Source: Roseateles depolymerans
GTDB taxonomy: Bacteria > Pseudomonadota > Gammaproteobacteria > Burkholderiales > Burkholderiaceae_C
Direction: 5' to 3'
Assembly: GCF_003387155.1 (NCBI RefSeq)
Contig: NZ_QUMT01000001.1
Coordinates: forward strand, 1,367,858 to 1,431,857
Length of the DNA stretch: 64,000 nt
Under the pieces are notes generated by a model. That model worked only from the letters and a program-made list of their open reading frames with translations. It made no database searches and was not told the DNA's origin. Shown here piece after piece: positions 17,421-25,908 of this stretch (the stretch's first letter is position 1; the number at the start of each line of letters is the position of its first letter). A program made the translations under genes and the position numbers.

Positions 17421-18449
17421 ATGTCGGCACTTGACGGCGACCCGCGTAGCCTGTTGGGGCAAGGTTGGGACGACCCTGCGCTGCAGAAGGCCTTGAAAGC
17501 TTGGCCGGATCGTGAGTGGATCGACCAAGAGTCGATCGACAAGGCTGTCGAAAACGGCCGGTTGTCATTGTTCAACTTGGACTTGGGCGCCTATTTGTCT
17601 TTCACGGACAAATCGTCTTTCATGTCGCGCTTTGGTTTACCCAAGAGCAGCGGGGCCATCACCGTATGCCGGGTTGTGCTTTTTGGCCAATACCGTCAAG
17701 ACGTCAGCAGGTACGAAGGCCCTGTTTTGGCTGGATTGGACACACAGTCCCCCTTTCAAAGGTGGGTTGATACCCTGGGACGACCCGAGTGGGTCCATAT
17801 CGTCAATTGTGTTGTGCGCAAGGCCAGGTGGCATTTTGATAGCAACGTGGCGGACGTGAGTTTCACGCCGGGCGGGGTATGTCGGCTCATCTCAATCGCG
17901 CCCGCTTTCACGCAGGAGGCCATCGCCACTCAAGCGGCGACGCGCCAGCTTCAAGCTCAGATTCTGTCGCCTGATGGCGTGATCGCATCTCTCGGACTTC
18001 CACTCACAGACTCGCGATTACTGACTTCGCTTCAGTCCATCAGGTACGAATCAAAGCTTGATGAAGCGAGCAGCTACGGGGAGATCGACTTTTCTGATGA
18101 TCACGGATTTCAGCTTTACGCTGCCCCAAGAGCGGTATTGAGCATGAACGCATCCGACGATGTTTCACCGTCGGCACTTTGCCTGTCCGGGGCGAGGTAT
18201 CGCCGTGACCTGGATTTCAAGAGCGTTCAGTGGCAAGGGCCGCTCCCTTTCGGAATTACTTTCGATGACGGGCCTGACACGGTGCTGGCCAAGGTCGGTC
18301 AGTCAGTCGACACCGAGGATTTTGACGAGATGGAAGGGTTTCACCGTTGGCGCTTCGAATCCTTCGATCTCCACGTGCTGTATAGCCTGGCTGAAGACTG
18401 CGTCTACCGAGTGACGTTGTTGGGCAGAAGGCAGGAAGAGCTCCTCTGA
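17421..18449 (+). CDS. Two-domain immunity-like protein, paralogue
   Basis: This 342-residue protein has the same two-domain layout as the preceding gene: first copy with GAYLSFTDKSSFMSRFG, YRQDVSRYEGPVLAGLDT and WHFDSNVADVSF; second copy with QWQGPLPFGITFDDGPDTVLAKVG and WRFESFDLHVLYSLAED. Sequence similarity between paralogues is low outside the motifs, as expected of diversifying immunity genes. It is separated from vgrG by about 190 bases. Confidence 0.7.
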   Translation: MSALDGDPRSLLGQGWDDPALQKALKAWPDREWIDQESIDKAVENGRLSLFNLDLGAYLSFTDKSSFMSRFGLPKSSGAITVCRVVLFGQYRQDVSRYEGPVLAGLDTQSPFQRWVDTLGRPEWVHIVNCVVRKARWHFDSNVADVSFTPGGVCRLISIAPAFTQEAIATQAATRQLQAQILSPDGVIASLGLPLTDSRLLTSLQSIRYESKLDEASSYGEIDFSDDHGFQLYAAPRAVLSMNASDDVSPSALCLSGARYRRDLDFKSVQWQGPLPFGITFDDGPDTVLAKVGQSVDTEDFDEMEGFHRWRFESFDLHVLYSLAEDCVYRVTLLGRRQEELL

Positions 18450-18560
18450 CGCGTTGAAGCTGGGCGCATCGACCTCAGCGGCCTGTCACTCGCCGCGCAC
18501 GGCCACCGTCACCGGCTCGGGTGTGAATGGCGGCGTGAGGGTGGGGGGAAGGCTAGGGCA

Positions 18561-18617
18561 TGCCCCCCAAAGTGACTTTAGACAATTCCCGGTGATGGGG
18601 TGCCCCCCTAATCTGAC
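18561..18617. repeat. Short direct repeat in the vgrG leader
   Basis: TGCCCCCCAAAGTGAC (18561-18576) and TGCCCCCCTAATCTGAC (18601-18617) lie 40 bases apart. They resemble the ends some insertion sequences leave behind, but no transposase remnant is present between or beside them. Confidence 0.35.
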
Positions 18618-18640
18618 GGCTGGACACTCAGGCCCAGCCC

Positions 18641-20782
18641 ATGCCCGCACCGACACCTTTCCGACTCAAGACTGCCCTGCCCGAAGACACGCTGCGCGTG
18701 CACACCTGCACGGTGCGTGAAGCGTTGAGTGACCTGGGCGACACCACCCTGACGCTGCTGAGCGAGCGCAAGGACATCCAGGCCGCCGAGCTGCTGGGCA
18801 AACAAGCCTCGCTGACGGTGGCGCTGCGCGATGACGTGCCCCGCCATGTGAGCGGCTACGTATCGCGTTTCGCCCGCAGCGGTTTCGAAGGCAAGTACAG
18901 CGTCTATCAGATGACGCTCAAGCCCTGGCCCTGGCTGCTCACGCGCACGGCCGACTGCCGGATCTTCCAGGAGATGACCGTCCCGGACATCGTCAAACAG
19001 GTCTTCGATGACCATCCGGTCGCGCGTTTCGAGCTCAAGCTGATGCGCCCCTACCGCACCTGGAATTACTGCGTCCAGTACCGGGAGACAGATTTCAACT
19101 TCATTGCCCGGCTGCTGGAGCACGAGGGCATCTACTGGTACATCGAGCACGACGAGTCCGGCCACAAGATGGTGCTGTGCGATTCCGCCAGTGCGCACGA
19201 CGCCGTCCCTACCTGCGCCACGCTGCCTTTCTATGGTGGCAACGGCCAGGTGCCGCCGCAGCTGGAGCATGTGTCGCAATGGGCCAATGTGCAGTGCGTG
19301 CAACCGGGCAAGGTCGTCATCACGGATTACGACTTCCAGCGCCCGTCCAGCTCGCTGCAGACCAGCCAGGCACGCAAGCGCGACTATGACCTGTCCGATG
19401 GCGAAATCTTCGACTACCCGGGCGGCTACATCCAGAATGGCGACGGCGCGCAGTATGCGGAAGACCGTCTGGACGAACTGCAAAGTGCCTATGACCTGTA
19501 TGACGGGGTGACCAACGCGCAGGGCGTTCACACCGGGCATCTGGTGTCTCTCAGCCGCCATCCGAATGACGACCAGAACATTCAGTATCTGGTGACGTCG
19601 ACCTCGCTGCATCTGCGTCAGGCGGTGAGTGAATCGGGGTCGGGCTCCACCGACCTGAGCTGCAGCTTCCATTGCATTCCGGCGGCGCAGCAATACCGGC
19701 CGACGCGGCGCACGCCCAAGCCGGTGGTGCCGGGGCCGCAGACGGCCATCGTCACCGGCCCGGCCGGCGAGGAAATCCACACCGACAAGTTCGGCCGGGT
19801 GAAAGTGCAATTCCATTGGGACCGACGCGGCCAGCGCAATGAGCAGAGCTCGTGCTGGGTCAGCGTGGCGCATCCGTGGGCCGGCTCCAACTTTGGCGGG
19901 GTGCACATTCCGCGGATTGGGCAGGAAGTGATCGTCGGATTCCTGGAAGGGGACCCGGACGCACCCATCATCATCGGACGCACCTACAACGGCGAGAACC
20001 TGCCGCCGTGGGATCTGCCGGCCAATGCGACACAAAGCGGCTTCCTGACCCGGTCGACCAAGGGCGGGGGTTATGGCAATGCCAATGCCATTCGCTTCGA
20101 GGACAAGAAGGGCGAAGAGCAGGTCTGGATCCACGCGGAGAAGAACCAGGACATCGAAGTCGAGAACGACGAGACGCACTGGGTCGGGCGGGATCGGACT
20201 AAGACCATCGACCGGCATGAAACGACGCTGGTGAAGGGGAACCGCACCGAGACGGTCAATCTGGATGAAACGATCACGGTGCATCAGAACCGCACGGAGC
20301 GGGTGGACCTGGACGAGAAGATCTCGATCGGGTTGAACCGCACCGAAGACGTCGGGGTGAATGAGACGATCTCGATCGGGTCGAATCGGTCAGTGACCAT
20401 CGGGGGGATGAAGAGCGAGACGGTGGCGCTGGCGAAGGCGGAGACGATTGGGCTTGGGAAGGCGTTGACGATTGGCGCGGCGTATCAGACCTCGGTGGGG
20501 GGGCTGATGAACACCACGGTGGGCTTGCAGCAGTCGGAGCAGGTGGGTCTCTACAAAAAGACCTTGGTGGGCAAGGACTACTCGATCAACAGCGGCGCGG
20601 TGTATTCCGTGCAGGCGAAGGATGAAATCCACCTCACGGTCGGCAAAGCCAGTCTGACGATGAAATCGGACGGCACGATCATCATCAATGGCCACACGCT
20701 CAGCGTCGGCACCACCGGCGAACAGACCTTCAAGGCTGACGGCGAGGTGACCATGAAGGGCAAGCAGATTCTGGAGAACTGA
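18641..20782 (+). CDS. vgrG: Type VI secretion spike protein VgrG (TssI)
   Basis: This 713-residue protein forms the trimeric spike at the tip of the type VI secretion tube. The gp27-like part is at residues 1-380 (YRETDFNFIARLLEHEGIYWYIEH, PGKVVITDYDFQRPSS). It is followed by the OB-fold region (VTGPAGEEIHTDKFGRVKVQFHWDRRG), the highly conserved SCWVSVAHPWAGSNFGG segment with GQEVIVGFLEGDPDAPIIIGRTYNG, and a gp5-like repetitive beta-helix needle (ETVNLDETITVHQNRTE and so on, about 520-640). It ends in a short needle tail with no extra catalytic domain, so it is not an evolved VgrG. No tss core genes are in the window, so this is a satellite locus. Confidence 0.95.
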   Translation: MPAPTPFRLKTALPEDTLRVHTCTVREALSDLGDTTLTLLSERKDIQAAELLGKQASLTVALRDDVPRHVSGYVSRFARSGFEGKYSVYQMTLKPWPWLLTRTADCRIFQEMTVPDIVKQVFDDHPVARFELKLMRPYRTWNYCVQYRETDFNFIARLLEHEGIYWYIEHDESGHKMVLCDSASAHDAVPTCATLPFYGGNGQVPPQLEHVSQWANVQCVQPGKVVITDYDFQRPSSSLQTSQARKRDYDLSDGEIFDYPGGYIQNGDGAQYAEDRLDELQSAYDLYDGVTNAQGVHTGHLVSLSRHPNDDQNIQYLVTSTSLHLRQAVSESGSGSTDLSCSFHCIPAAQQYRPTRRTPKPVVPGPQTAIVTGPAGEEIHTDKFGRVKVQFHWDRRGQRNEQSSCWVSVAHPWAGSNFGGVHIPRIGQEVIVGFLEGDPDAPIIIGRTYNGENLPPWDLPANATQSGFLTRSTKGGGYGNANAIRFEDKKGEEQVWIHAEKNQDIEVENDETHWVGRDRTKTIDRHETTLVKGNRTETVNLDETITVHQNRTERVDLDEKISIGLNRTEDVGVNETISIGSNRSVTIGGMKSETVALAKAETIGLGKALTIGAAYQTSVGGLMNTTVGLQQSEQVGLYKKTLVGKDYSINSGAVYSVQAKDEIHLTVGKASLTMKSDGTIIINGHTLSVGTTGEQTFKADGEVTMKGKQILEN

Positions 20783-20783
20783 G

Positions 20784-21341
20784 GTGGTGCGACTGGATCA
20801 ATCGGCAGACGTTGTGGAGACGGCCACCCTGGAGTCATCGCCTTTTGGTGCTTTGCTTCAACAAGCTTCTCAAGCATCGGTGATGCCCCTTCCGGGGCAG
20901 GTGATCATTGGAACGCTGGAGTCTGCGCCCGAGCAGGGACGGCCAGGATCGGCAAGGGTCGACGGCCTTGGGCATGTGCAGGTGGTGCATAGCCTCGTGC
21001 CGCTGACGGCGCAGCATGAGGGGCAGGGCATTGCCCTGAGCGTGCTGGCAGGTGGGTCCGCCATCGTGCTGGGAACGCTGTGGAATGGCGCTGCATCGGA
21101 ACCCGCGCAGGCGGATCCCTTGAAGGCGGCGGCGGAGCAAGACGAGGACGCCGATGGCCTGGTCATCACGGTGGACGGTCATCGTGAGGTGTTGGAAGCC
21201 GCGGAGGAACTCGAATTGCGTTGCGGGGAGGCCTGCATCGTGCTCACGGCCGATGGACGCATTCAGCTGCGCGGCACCTACATCACCAGCCACGCAAGCG
21301 CGACGCAACGCATTGTGGGTGGCTCGGTGCATGTGAACTGA
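20784..21341 (+). CDS. DUF6484 domain protein, VgrG-associated
   Basis: This 185-residue protein starts at GTG one base after the vgrG stop. It carries a central domain (VIIGTLESAPEQGRPGSARVDGLG ... LAGGSAIVLGTLWN) that I recognise as DUF6484, often encoded beside VgrG in Burkholderiales. The C-terminal third repeats short beta strands (DGLVITVDGH, CGEACIVLTADGRIQLRGTYI). It probably helps load or connect cargo to the spike; no enzyme motif is seen. Confidence 0.75.
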   Translation: MVRLDQSADVVETATLESSPFGALLQQASQASVMPLPGQVIIGTLESAPEQGRPGSARVDGLGHVQVVHSLVPLTAQHEGQGIALSVLAGGSAIVLGTLWNGAASEPAQADPLKAAAEQDEDADGLVITVDGHREVLEAAEELELRCGEACIVLTADGRIQLRGTYITSHASATQRIVGGSVHVN

Positions 21342-21550
21342 CGCGCACGATCTGGGAGTGATGTCGCCAGATTCAAACCTCGCTGCGATGTGGGTGTTTG
21401 ACGCTTGTGCCCATGCGCCGCGCGGCATTCAAGCACCCCAGCGCAATGCTGGCGGGAAGATGGTCAACCTGATGGCCGCCCGTCATGACGGCCATTGTCG
21501 CGCCAGCCCGCAGCGCAGGCTGCGCAACTGAATCGGATGGAAATCCCGCA

Positions 21551-21997
21551 ATGAAAGATACGCAGACACTCGACCCATGGCTGGATGCGGAGCGGGTGGC
21601 GCTCCGCTTGCGTGAGCCAGGTGCAGAGCTGCTGGTGGTGCTTGGCGCTGAATCGTGGTGCGGCAAGTGTCAGCGCCTGAAGCCGGCATTCGATCAACTC
21701 GCCATGAGCATGCCGAAGCACGTCGTGCCGCTTTGGCTCGACATTGAGGATCACGCTGAGTTCCTGAACGGCTTCGTGCCGCCAGACCTCCCGCTGCTGT
21801 TGCGGTGGCAGGCCGGCAACTGCGTACAGGCTGCAGTGATTCAGGACATTGACCTAAAAGCTTCGCCAGACGAGCGGGTCAGGTTGCAGATACTGACGCT
21901 GGGTGCCCAATCGCTGTTGGATCCCGACGAGCAGGAGCCCGTCCAGCTGCCGCCACTGTGGGCCGAATTTGCATCGGAGGCTTGGGCGGGTGACTAA
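21551..21997 (+). CDS. Thioredoxin-like protein in the vgrG locus
   Basis: This 148-residue cytoplasmic protein has a thioredoxin-type active site, WCGKC, at residues 36-40, after a strand LLVVLGAES and before a helix QRLKPAFDQLA, then LWLDIEDH and a conserved-looking cis-Pro region PDLPLLLRWQAG. It may assist folding or disulfide state of a secreted effector; it lacks a signal peptide. Its stop is immediately followed by a truncated propeller gene. Confidence 0.75.
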   Translation: MKDTQTLDPWLDAERVALRLREPGAELLVVLGAESWCGKCQRLKPAFDQLAMSMPKHVVPLWLDIEDHAEFLNGFVPPDLPLLLRWQAGNCVQAAVIQDIDLKASPDERVRLQILTLGAQSLLDPDEQEPVQLPPLWAEFASEAWAGD

Positions 21998-22001
21998 ACG
22001 C

Positions 22002-22409
22002 GGCGGCCGGGGTGATGTTTGGCGTTTTGATGGTCGGCTATGGCAACAGTGCGATGTTCCAACTGACATGCTTATGGAAACCATCTGCTGCGCGGGAGAT
22101 GGATATGTCTATATCGGTCTGCAGTCTGGCGGCCTGCTGCGCGGTCGGGGGGATGAATGGGAAGTCATTCACGTAGACACCATGACAGTCCCATTCAAGG
22201 ACATTGTCTGGTATCAGGACCAAGTGTGGTGCACCTCTGAATATGGGCTTTGGAACGTAGGTAAAGATGGAAAACTCGTCGATGCCGACGTGCCACCGCT
22301 GGCGTCCGCCTGTGCAGGCAATCTCTCAACTGCAGACGGAATCTTGATGGTGGCCGGAATGAACGGTGCCGCTCTACATGATGGTAATGGATGGCACCGT
22401 TTGATCTAA
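22002..22409 (+). pseudogene. 3' fragment of a propeller-like gene
   Basis: From GGRGDVWRFDG onward this frame encodes about 135 residues that closely match the C-terminal part of the products at 22576-23523 and 23652-24599 (ICCAGDG, YIGLQSGGL, VPFKDIVWYQD, WCTSEYGLW, DADVPPLASACAGNLST). The N-terminal ~180 residues are missing and the join lies just after the thioredoxin-like stop (21997). The frame remains open to the natural stop, so loss of the 5' part seems recent. It may be an inactive relic or a silent recombination donor. Confidence 0.75.
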
Positions 22410-22575
22410 GCAAGGGCGACATGTCAGCCATGCGCTGTCTCAATAAAACCGTTGCGTGCTTTGATGGCGGGATGCAGGTGCGCTGTGACCATCCAGACAA
22501 CGAACCTATCGGCGAGTAATCCTGTCAGCCAACCGTTCAAGCCTTTCTAAGGCATCACAACGCCGGAGATAAATC

Positions 22576-23523
22576 TTGAGTGATATCTACGAAATTCCTG
22601 ATTCCTACCGAAAACGGATATTTGACGGTCGTTGGTTTTACGACTGTGCTGTTGTTGACAGGAATACTGTCAGCTTTGTGCTGTTCGATAACGGTCCAGA
22701 GGATAATGGCAACCGTGCCTTTGGAACAGTTCGGTTTGGAATGGGCTCCTGTCTTGATGGGCGCAGGTATACGGGGTTCCTGTTTCCTATGTTGGGTGTA
22801 GCCCCGAACTTAGGAAAGACCTCGGTAATGCTCGGGCGGGTCAGCGGCGTTGCAGTACACGGGGATGCTGGAGACGAAAAATGGTCCAATATCCCGACCT
22901 CTCCAGATGGTCCTGTGCGCACGAGTCCTAGTAATGTCGCCACAATAGGCGGGAGGCTGTACGTCTGCGCAAATTGGCGTCATGTTTGTTACTTAAGCGA
23001 CAAGAGAGAGTGGGTATCGATTCGACATAATCTTGCTGACCCCCCGTCTAAACGGGTCACTGATTTCGGATTCGACGCCGTCTCAGGTTTTGCCGAGAAC
23101 GACATCTACGCGGCAGGCGGGGAAGGAGACGTTTGGCGATTCGACGGTCATTTATGGCGTCAGTGCCAAATACCTACCAAATTGCTCATGGAAAGCATCT
23201 GCTGCGCGGGGGATGGATTTGTCTATATCGGTCTGCAGTCGGGTGGCCTGATCCGCGGACGTGGAGATGAATGGGAAGTCATTCACCAAGACAACATGTC
23301 GGTTCCCTTCAAAGACATTGTCTGGTATCAAGACAAAGTGTGGTGCACCTCTGAATATGGACTCTGGACTGTGGCTAAAGATGGAAAACTCGTCGATGCC
23401 GACGTGCCACCACTAGCGTCTGCCTGCGCTGGCAATCTTTCCACTGCGGACGGTATCTTGATGGTGGCGGGGCTGAATGGAGCCGCGCTTCATGACGGCA
23501 ACGAGTGGCACCGGCTTGTCTGA
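22576..23523 (+). CDS. Propeller-like island protein, subfamily A copy 1
   Basis: This 315-residue cytoplasmic protein has repeated beta-rich units of the type 'NDIYAAGGEGDVWRFDG-W', 'GDGFVYIGLQSGGL', 'DIVWYQDKVWCTSEYGLW' and 'DGILMVAGLNGAALHDG-W', resembling blades of BNR/WD-like beta-propellers. It starts at TTG 22576, with GGAG at 22565. The leader and first half are AT-richer than core genes. It is one of seven related units in the island. Role unknown; immunity to a type VI toxin is the most economical guess. Confidence 0.75.
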   Translation: MSDIYEIPDSYRKRIFDGRWFYDCAVVDRNTVSFVLFDNGPEDNGNRAFGTVRFGMGSCLDGRRYTGFLFPMLGVAPNLGKTSVMLGRVSGVAVHGDAGDEKWSNIPTSPDGPVRTSPSNVATIGGRLYVCANWRHVCYLSDKREWVSIRHNLADPPSKRVTDFGFDAVSGFAENDIYAAGGEGDVWRFDGHLWRQCQIPTKLLMESICCAGDGFVYIGLQSGGLIRGRGDEWEVIHQDNMSVPFKDIVWYQDKVWCTSEYGLWTVAKDGKLVDADVPPLASACAGNLSTADGILMVAGLNGAALHDGNEWHRLV

Positions 23524-23651
23524 CCAATTGGGAGAACCGAATGGCATCTGCAGCAGAGAAGTTCCGTGCGCAGGCTCAATGAGCTTCCTTTCGACAGCGC
23601 ACAACCCTGCATTGGCACCACTTCAGGTTTTAACGGTATTGGAACATTGGC

Positions 23652-24599
23652 GTGGTCATAGATTATGTTGTTCCTGAGTCTTACAAGGATCGTGTCTTCA
23701 ACGGACGTTGGTTTTTTGACTGTGCGGTGATAGATAGGGCTAACGTATGCTTCATCATGTTCGATGAAGGAAGTGTCGATAGCGGAAAGAGAGCTTTTGG
23801 ATCAATTAGATTCGGCGAAGCCGCCAATCTCCATGCGAGGAAGTACAGCGGCTTTGCATTCCCGATCATCGGAGTTGCTCCCAATCTGGGAAAGACAGCT
23901 TTCATGTTGGGGCAGGTCAGTGGGGTTGCGGTTACTGGTGACGCTGGCGACGGCATATTGCCGAATATTCCAGAATCCGCTGAAGGGCCGCTGAGTACTG
24001 GCCCAGATGCTGCGGCAACTATTGATGGCAAGCTATACGTCTGCGCAGGATGGAGACATGTTTGTTACCTGGATGACGATCAGCGCTGGGTGTCAATTCG
24101 TAATAACCTAACCGATCCGCCTAAAAACAGAGTGATGGATTTTGGCTTTTCCGCCATTTCTGGCTTCCATGCAAACGATATTTATGCGGCCGGCGGACGA
24201 GGGGATGTTTGGCGTTTCGACGGCGATCGCTGGCATCAATGCCAGACCTCTACCAATATGCTGATCGAAAGCATCTGCTGCGCAGGGGATGGATTTGTCT
24301 ACATCGGCCTACAGTCGGGTGGCCTGATGCGTGGGCGCGAAGATGAATGGGAAGTCATTCACCAAGACAACATGTCGGTTCCCTTCAAAGACATCGTCTG
24401 GTATCAGGACAAAGTGTGGTGCACTTCTGAATATGGACTTTGGACTGTGGCTAAAGATGGAAAGCTCGTTGATGCCGACGTGCCACCACTAGCGTCTGCC
24501 TGCGCGGGCAATCTTTCCACTGCGGACGGTATCTTGATGGTGGCGGGGCTCCATGGAGCCGCGCTTCATGACGGCAACGAGTGGCACCGGCTTGTCTGA
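23652..24599 (+). CDS. Propeller-like island protein, subfamily A copy 2
   Basis: This 315-residue protein has the same length and layout as copy 1. Residues 1-180 differ at many positions (VIDYVVPESYKDRVFNGRWF), while the last ~110 residues are almost identical, even at DNA level, to copy 1. This is a sign of gene conversion or recent recombination. The start is GTG 23652 with only a weak ribosome site. Confidence 0.75.
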   Translation: MVIDYVVPESYKDRVFNGRWFFDCAVIDRANVCFIMFDEGSVDSGKRAFGSIRFGEAANLHARKYSGFAFPIIGVAPNLGKTAFMLGQVSGVAVTGDAGDGILPNIPESAEGPLSTGPDAAATIDGKLYVCAGWRHVCYLDDDQRWVSIRNNLTDPPKNRVMDFGFSAISGFHANDIYAAGGRGDVWRFDGDRWHQCQTSTNMLIESICCAGDGFVYIGLQSGGLMRGREDEWEVIHQDNMSVPFKDIVWYQDKVWCTSEYGLWTVAKDGKLVDADVPPLASACAGNLSTADGILMVAGLHGAALHDGNEWHRLV

Positions 24600-24827
24600 G
24601 GAAGGATTAAAGTCGACTGGGCAATCAGGCGAGTCATAAGATTGACGATGCAATATCGGTAGGTCAATGGCATTTAACGACACTTCATGCGTGTATTACA
24701 TTGATAGCGTAGCCGTTAACTGCGCTGGATTTGCGTGAAACAGCTCACATAGACCAATCCTGTCAGAGCATTGGCCGACTAAGAGAGTGAAGCTTGCTAT
24801 CGAAAAAAGGCGTTGACGAGGTAAATT

Positions 24828-25319
24828 ATGCGAACCGAAATGCTTTATCAGATTCTTGGCTTGACGAACACCGACGAATCACTTATTTCGGCAATTGCTG
24901 AAATCGGTGGCAAGGTTGAAACCTTATCCCCGAAGAATATTCGTGAGCTGGGAACGGATTACGTGAACATCACCAATCGGGGAATTTCACTTGCCTTTCA
25001 AGCACGTGCTCGCTTTGAAATGTCGCGCGGCACTCCCCGCGGTGCCGGTCCTTACGTCTTATCGGGGATCTTTTACTATCCGCATGGTGGCGAAGATCTT
25101 GACCCGTACGTGGGCTGCGCTCCATTTTCAGCGAGCCCCGTTTCCACTCGGGACGAAGCGTTGCTTCATTACGGAACTCCGGATCGCACTGAAGAGGATG
25201 AAGAAGAAATTGACTGGGACCAGTGGAGTAAGGAAGCCCGGCAACTGCGCACCAGCTATCGGTCTGACCTGACAATTTCGACGATTTCGGTCTCGATACC
25301 CTTACTCCCGTCGCGGTAG
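24828..25319 (+). CDS. 160-residue immunity-like family protein, copy 2
   Basis: This 163-residue acidic protein is homologous to the orphan at 10434-10919 and to the next gene. Conserved segments: ILGLTNTDESL, VETLSPK, GISLAF, GAGPYVLSG, FYYPHGG, RDEALLHYG-P, EEDEEEIDWDQW. GAGGTAAATT precedes the ATG. It is flanked by the two groups of propeller genes, so both families travel together. No catalytic or export signature is present. Confidence 0.75.
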   Translation: MRTEMLYQILGLTNTDESLISAIAEIGGKVETLSPKNIRELGTDYVNITNRGISLAFQARARFEMSRGTPRGAGPYVLSGIFYYPHGGEDLDPYVGCAPFSASPVSTRDEALLHYGTPDRTEEDEEEIDWDQWSKEARQLRTSYRSDLTISTISVSIPLLPSR

Positions 25320-25396
25320 GAAGTGGGAACTGCCACCGGGATGCGGTAGGTTTGAGATTGAACTCCCAATCTATCTAGATGTGAGGAAATTTTTCC

Positions 25397-25882
25397 ATGA
25401 CCACAGATCAGTTGGTTCATTTACTTGGCTTCACCAATATTGACGGCGCCTTGGTGGAGGCTATCAAGGCCAACGGGTCTTCGGTGGACGCGCTCTCTCC
25501 CAAGAGGATGAAGGAGACGACCAGTGACTATGTTTCATTGGTCGATAAGGGGGTTGTGCTTTCTTTCACTCCGAGAGAGTACTACTCACGCGATTACGGA
25601 GAACCTCAAGGCGCGGGACCATTTGTGATGACGGGTGTTTTCTATTACCCCAATGGTTCGTCGGAAGTCTCTGCCTATCGCGGTCCCGTTCCTTTCGCTA
25701 AGGGAGCAGTGCTCAATCGCGATCAAGCGCTGCTAGCACTGGGTGAGCCAGAGGAAACTGATGAAGAAGACGGCGAAGTTTATTGGGACCTTTGGTCGGT
25801 AGAAAGCAGGCTTCTACAAGTGTCTTACCGCAAGGATCTTTCCACGGCGGCCATCACCGTTTGTTTGCCCAAGAAAGACTGA
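25397..25882 (+). CDS. 160-residue immunity-like family protein, copy 3
   Basis: This 161-residue protein is very similar to the displaced copy at 10434-10919 (shared YYS-DYG-P-GAGPFVM, YYPNGSS, VSAY-G, TDEEDG and VYWD-W) and more distantly to copy 2. GAGGAA precedes the ATG. The following subfamily B propeller gene begins 26 bases after its stop, suggesting cotranscription. Confidence 0.77.
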   Translation: MTTDQLVHLLGFTNIDGALVEAIKANGSSVDALSPKRMKETTSDYVSLVDKGVVLSFTPREYYSRDYGEPQGAGPFVMTGVFYYPNGSSEVSAYRGPVPFAKGAVLNRDQALLALGEPEETDEEDGEVYWDLWSVESRLLQVSYRKDLSTAAITVCLPKKD

Positions 25883-25908
25883 CGCCGACAGCTAGCGAGC
25901 GAGCATCT

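Noticed and set aside
20170-20560. Repetitive sequence at the vgrG 3' end as an independent repeat element
   Set aside because: It encodes the normal beta-helix needle of VgrG.
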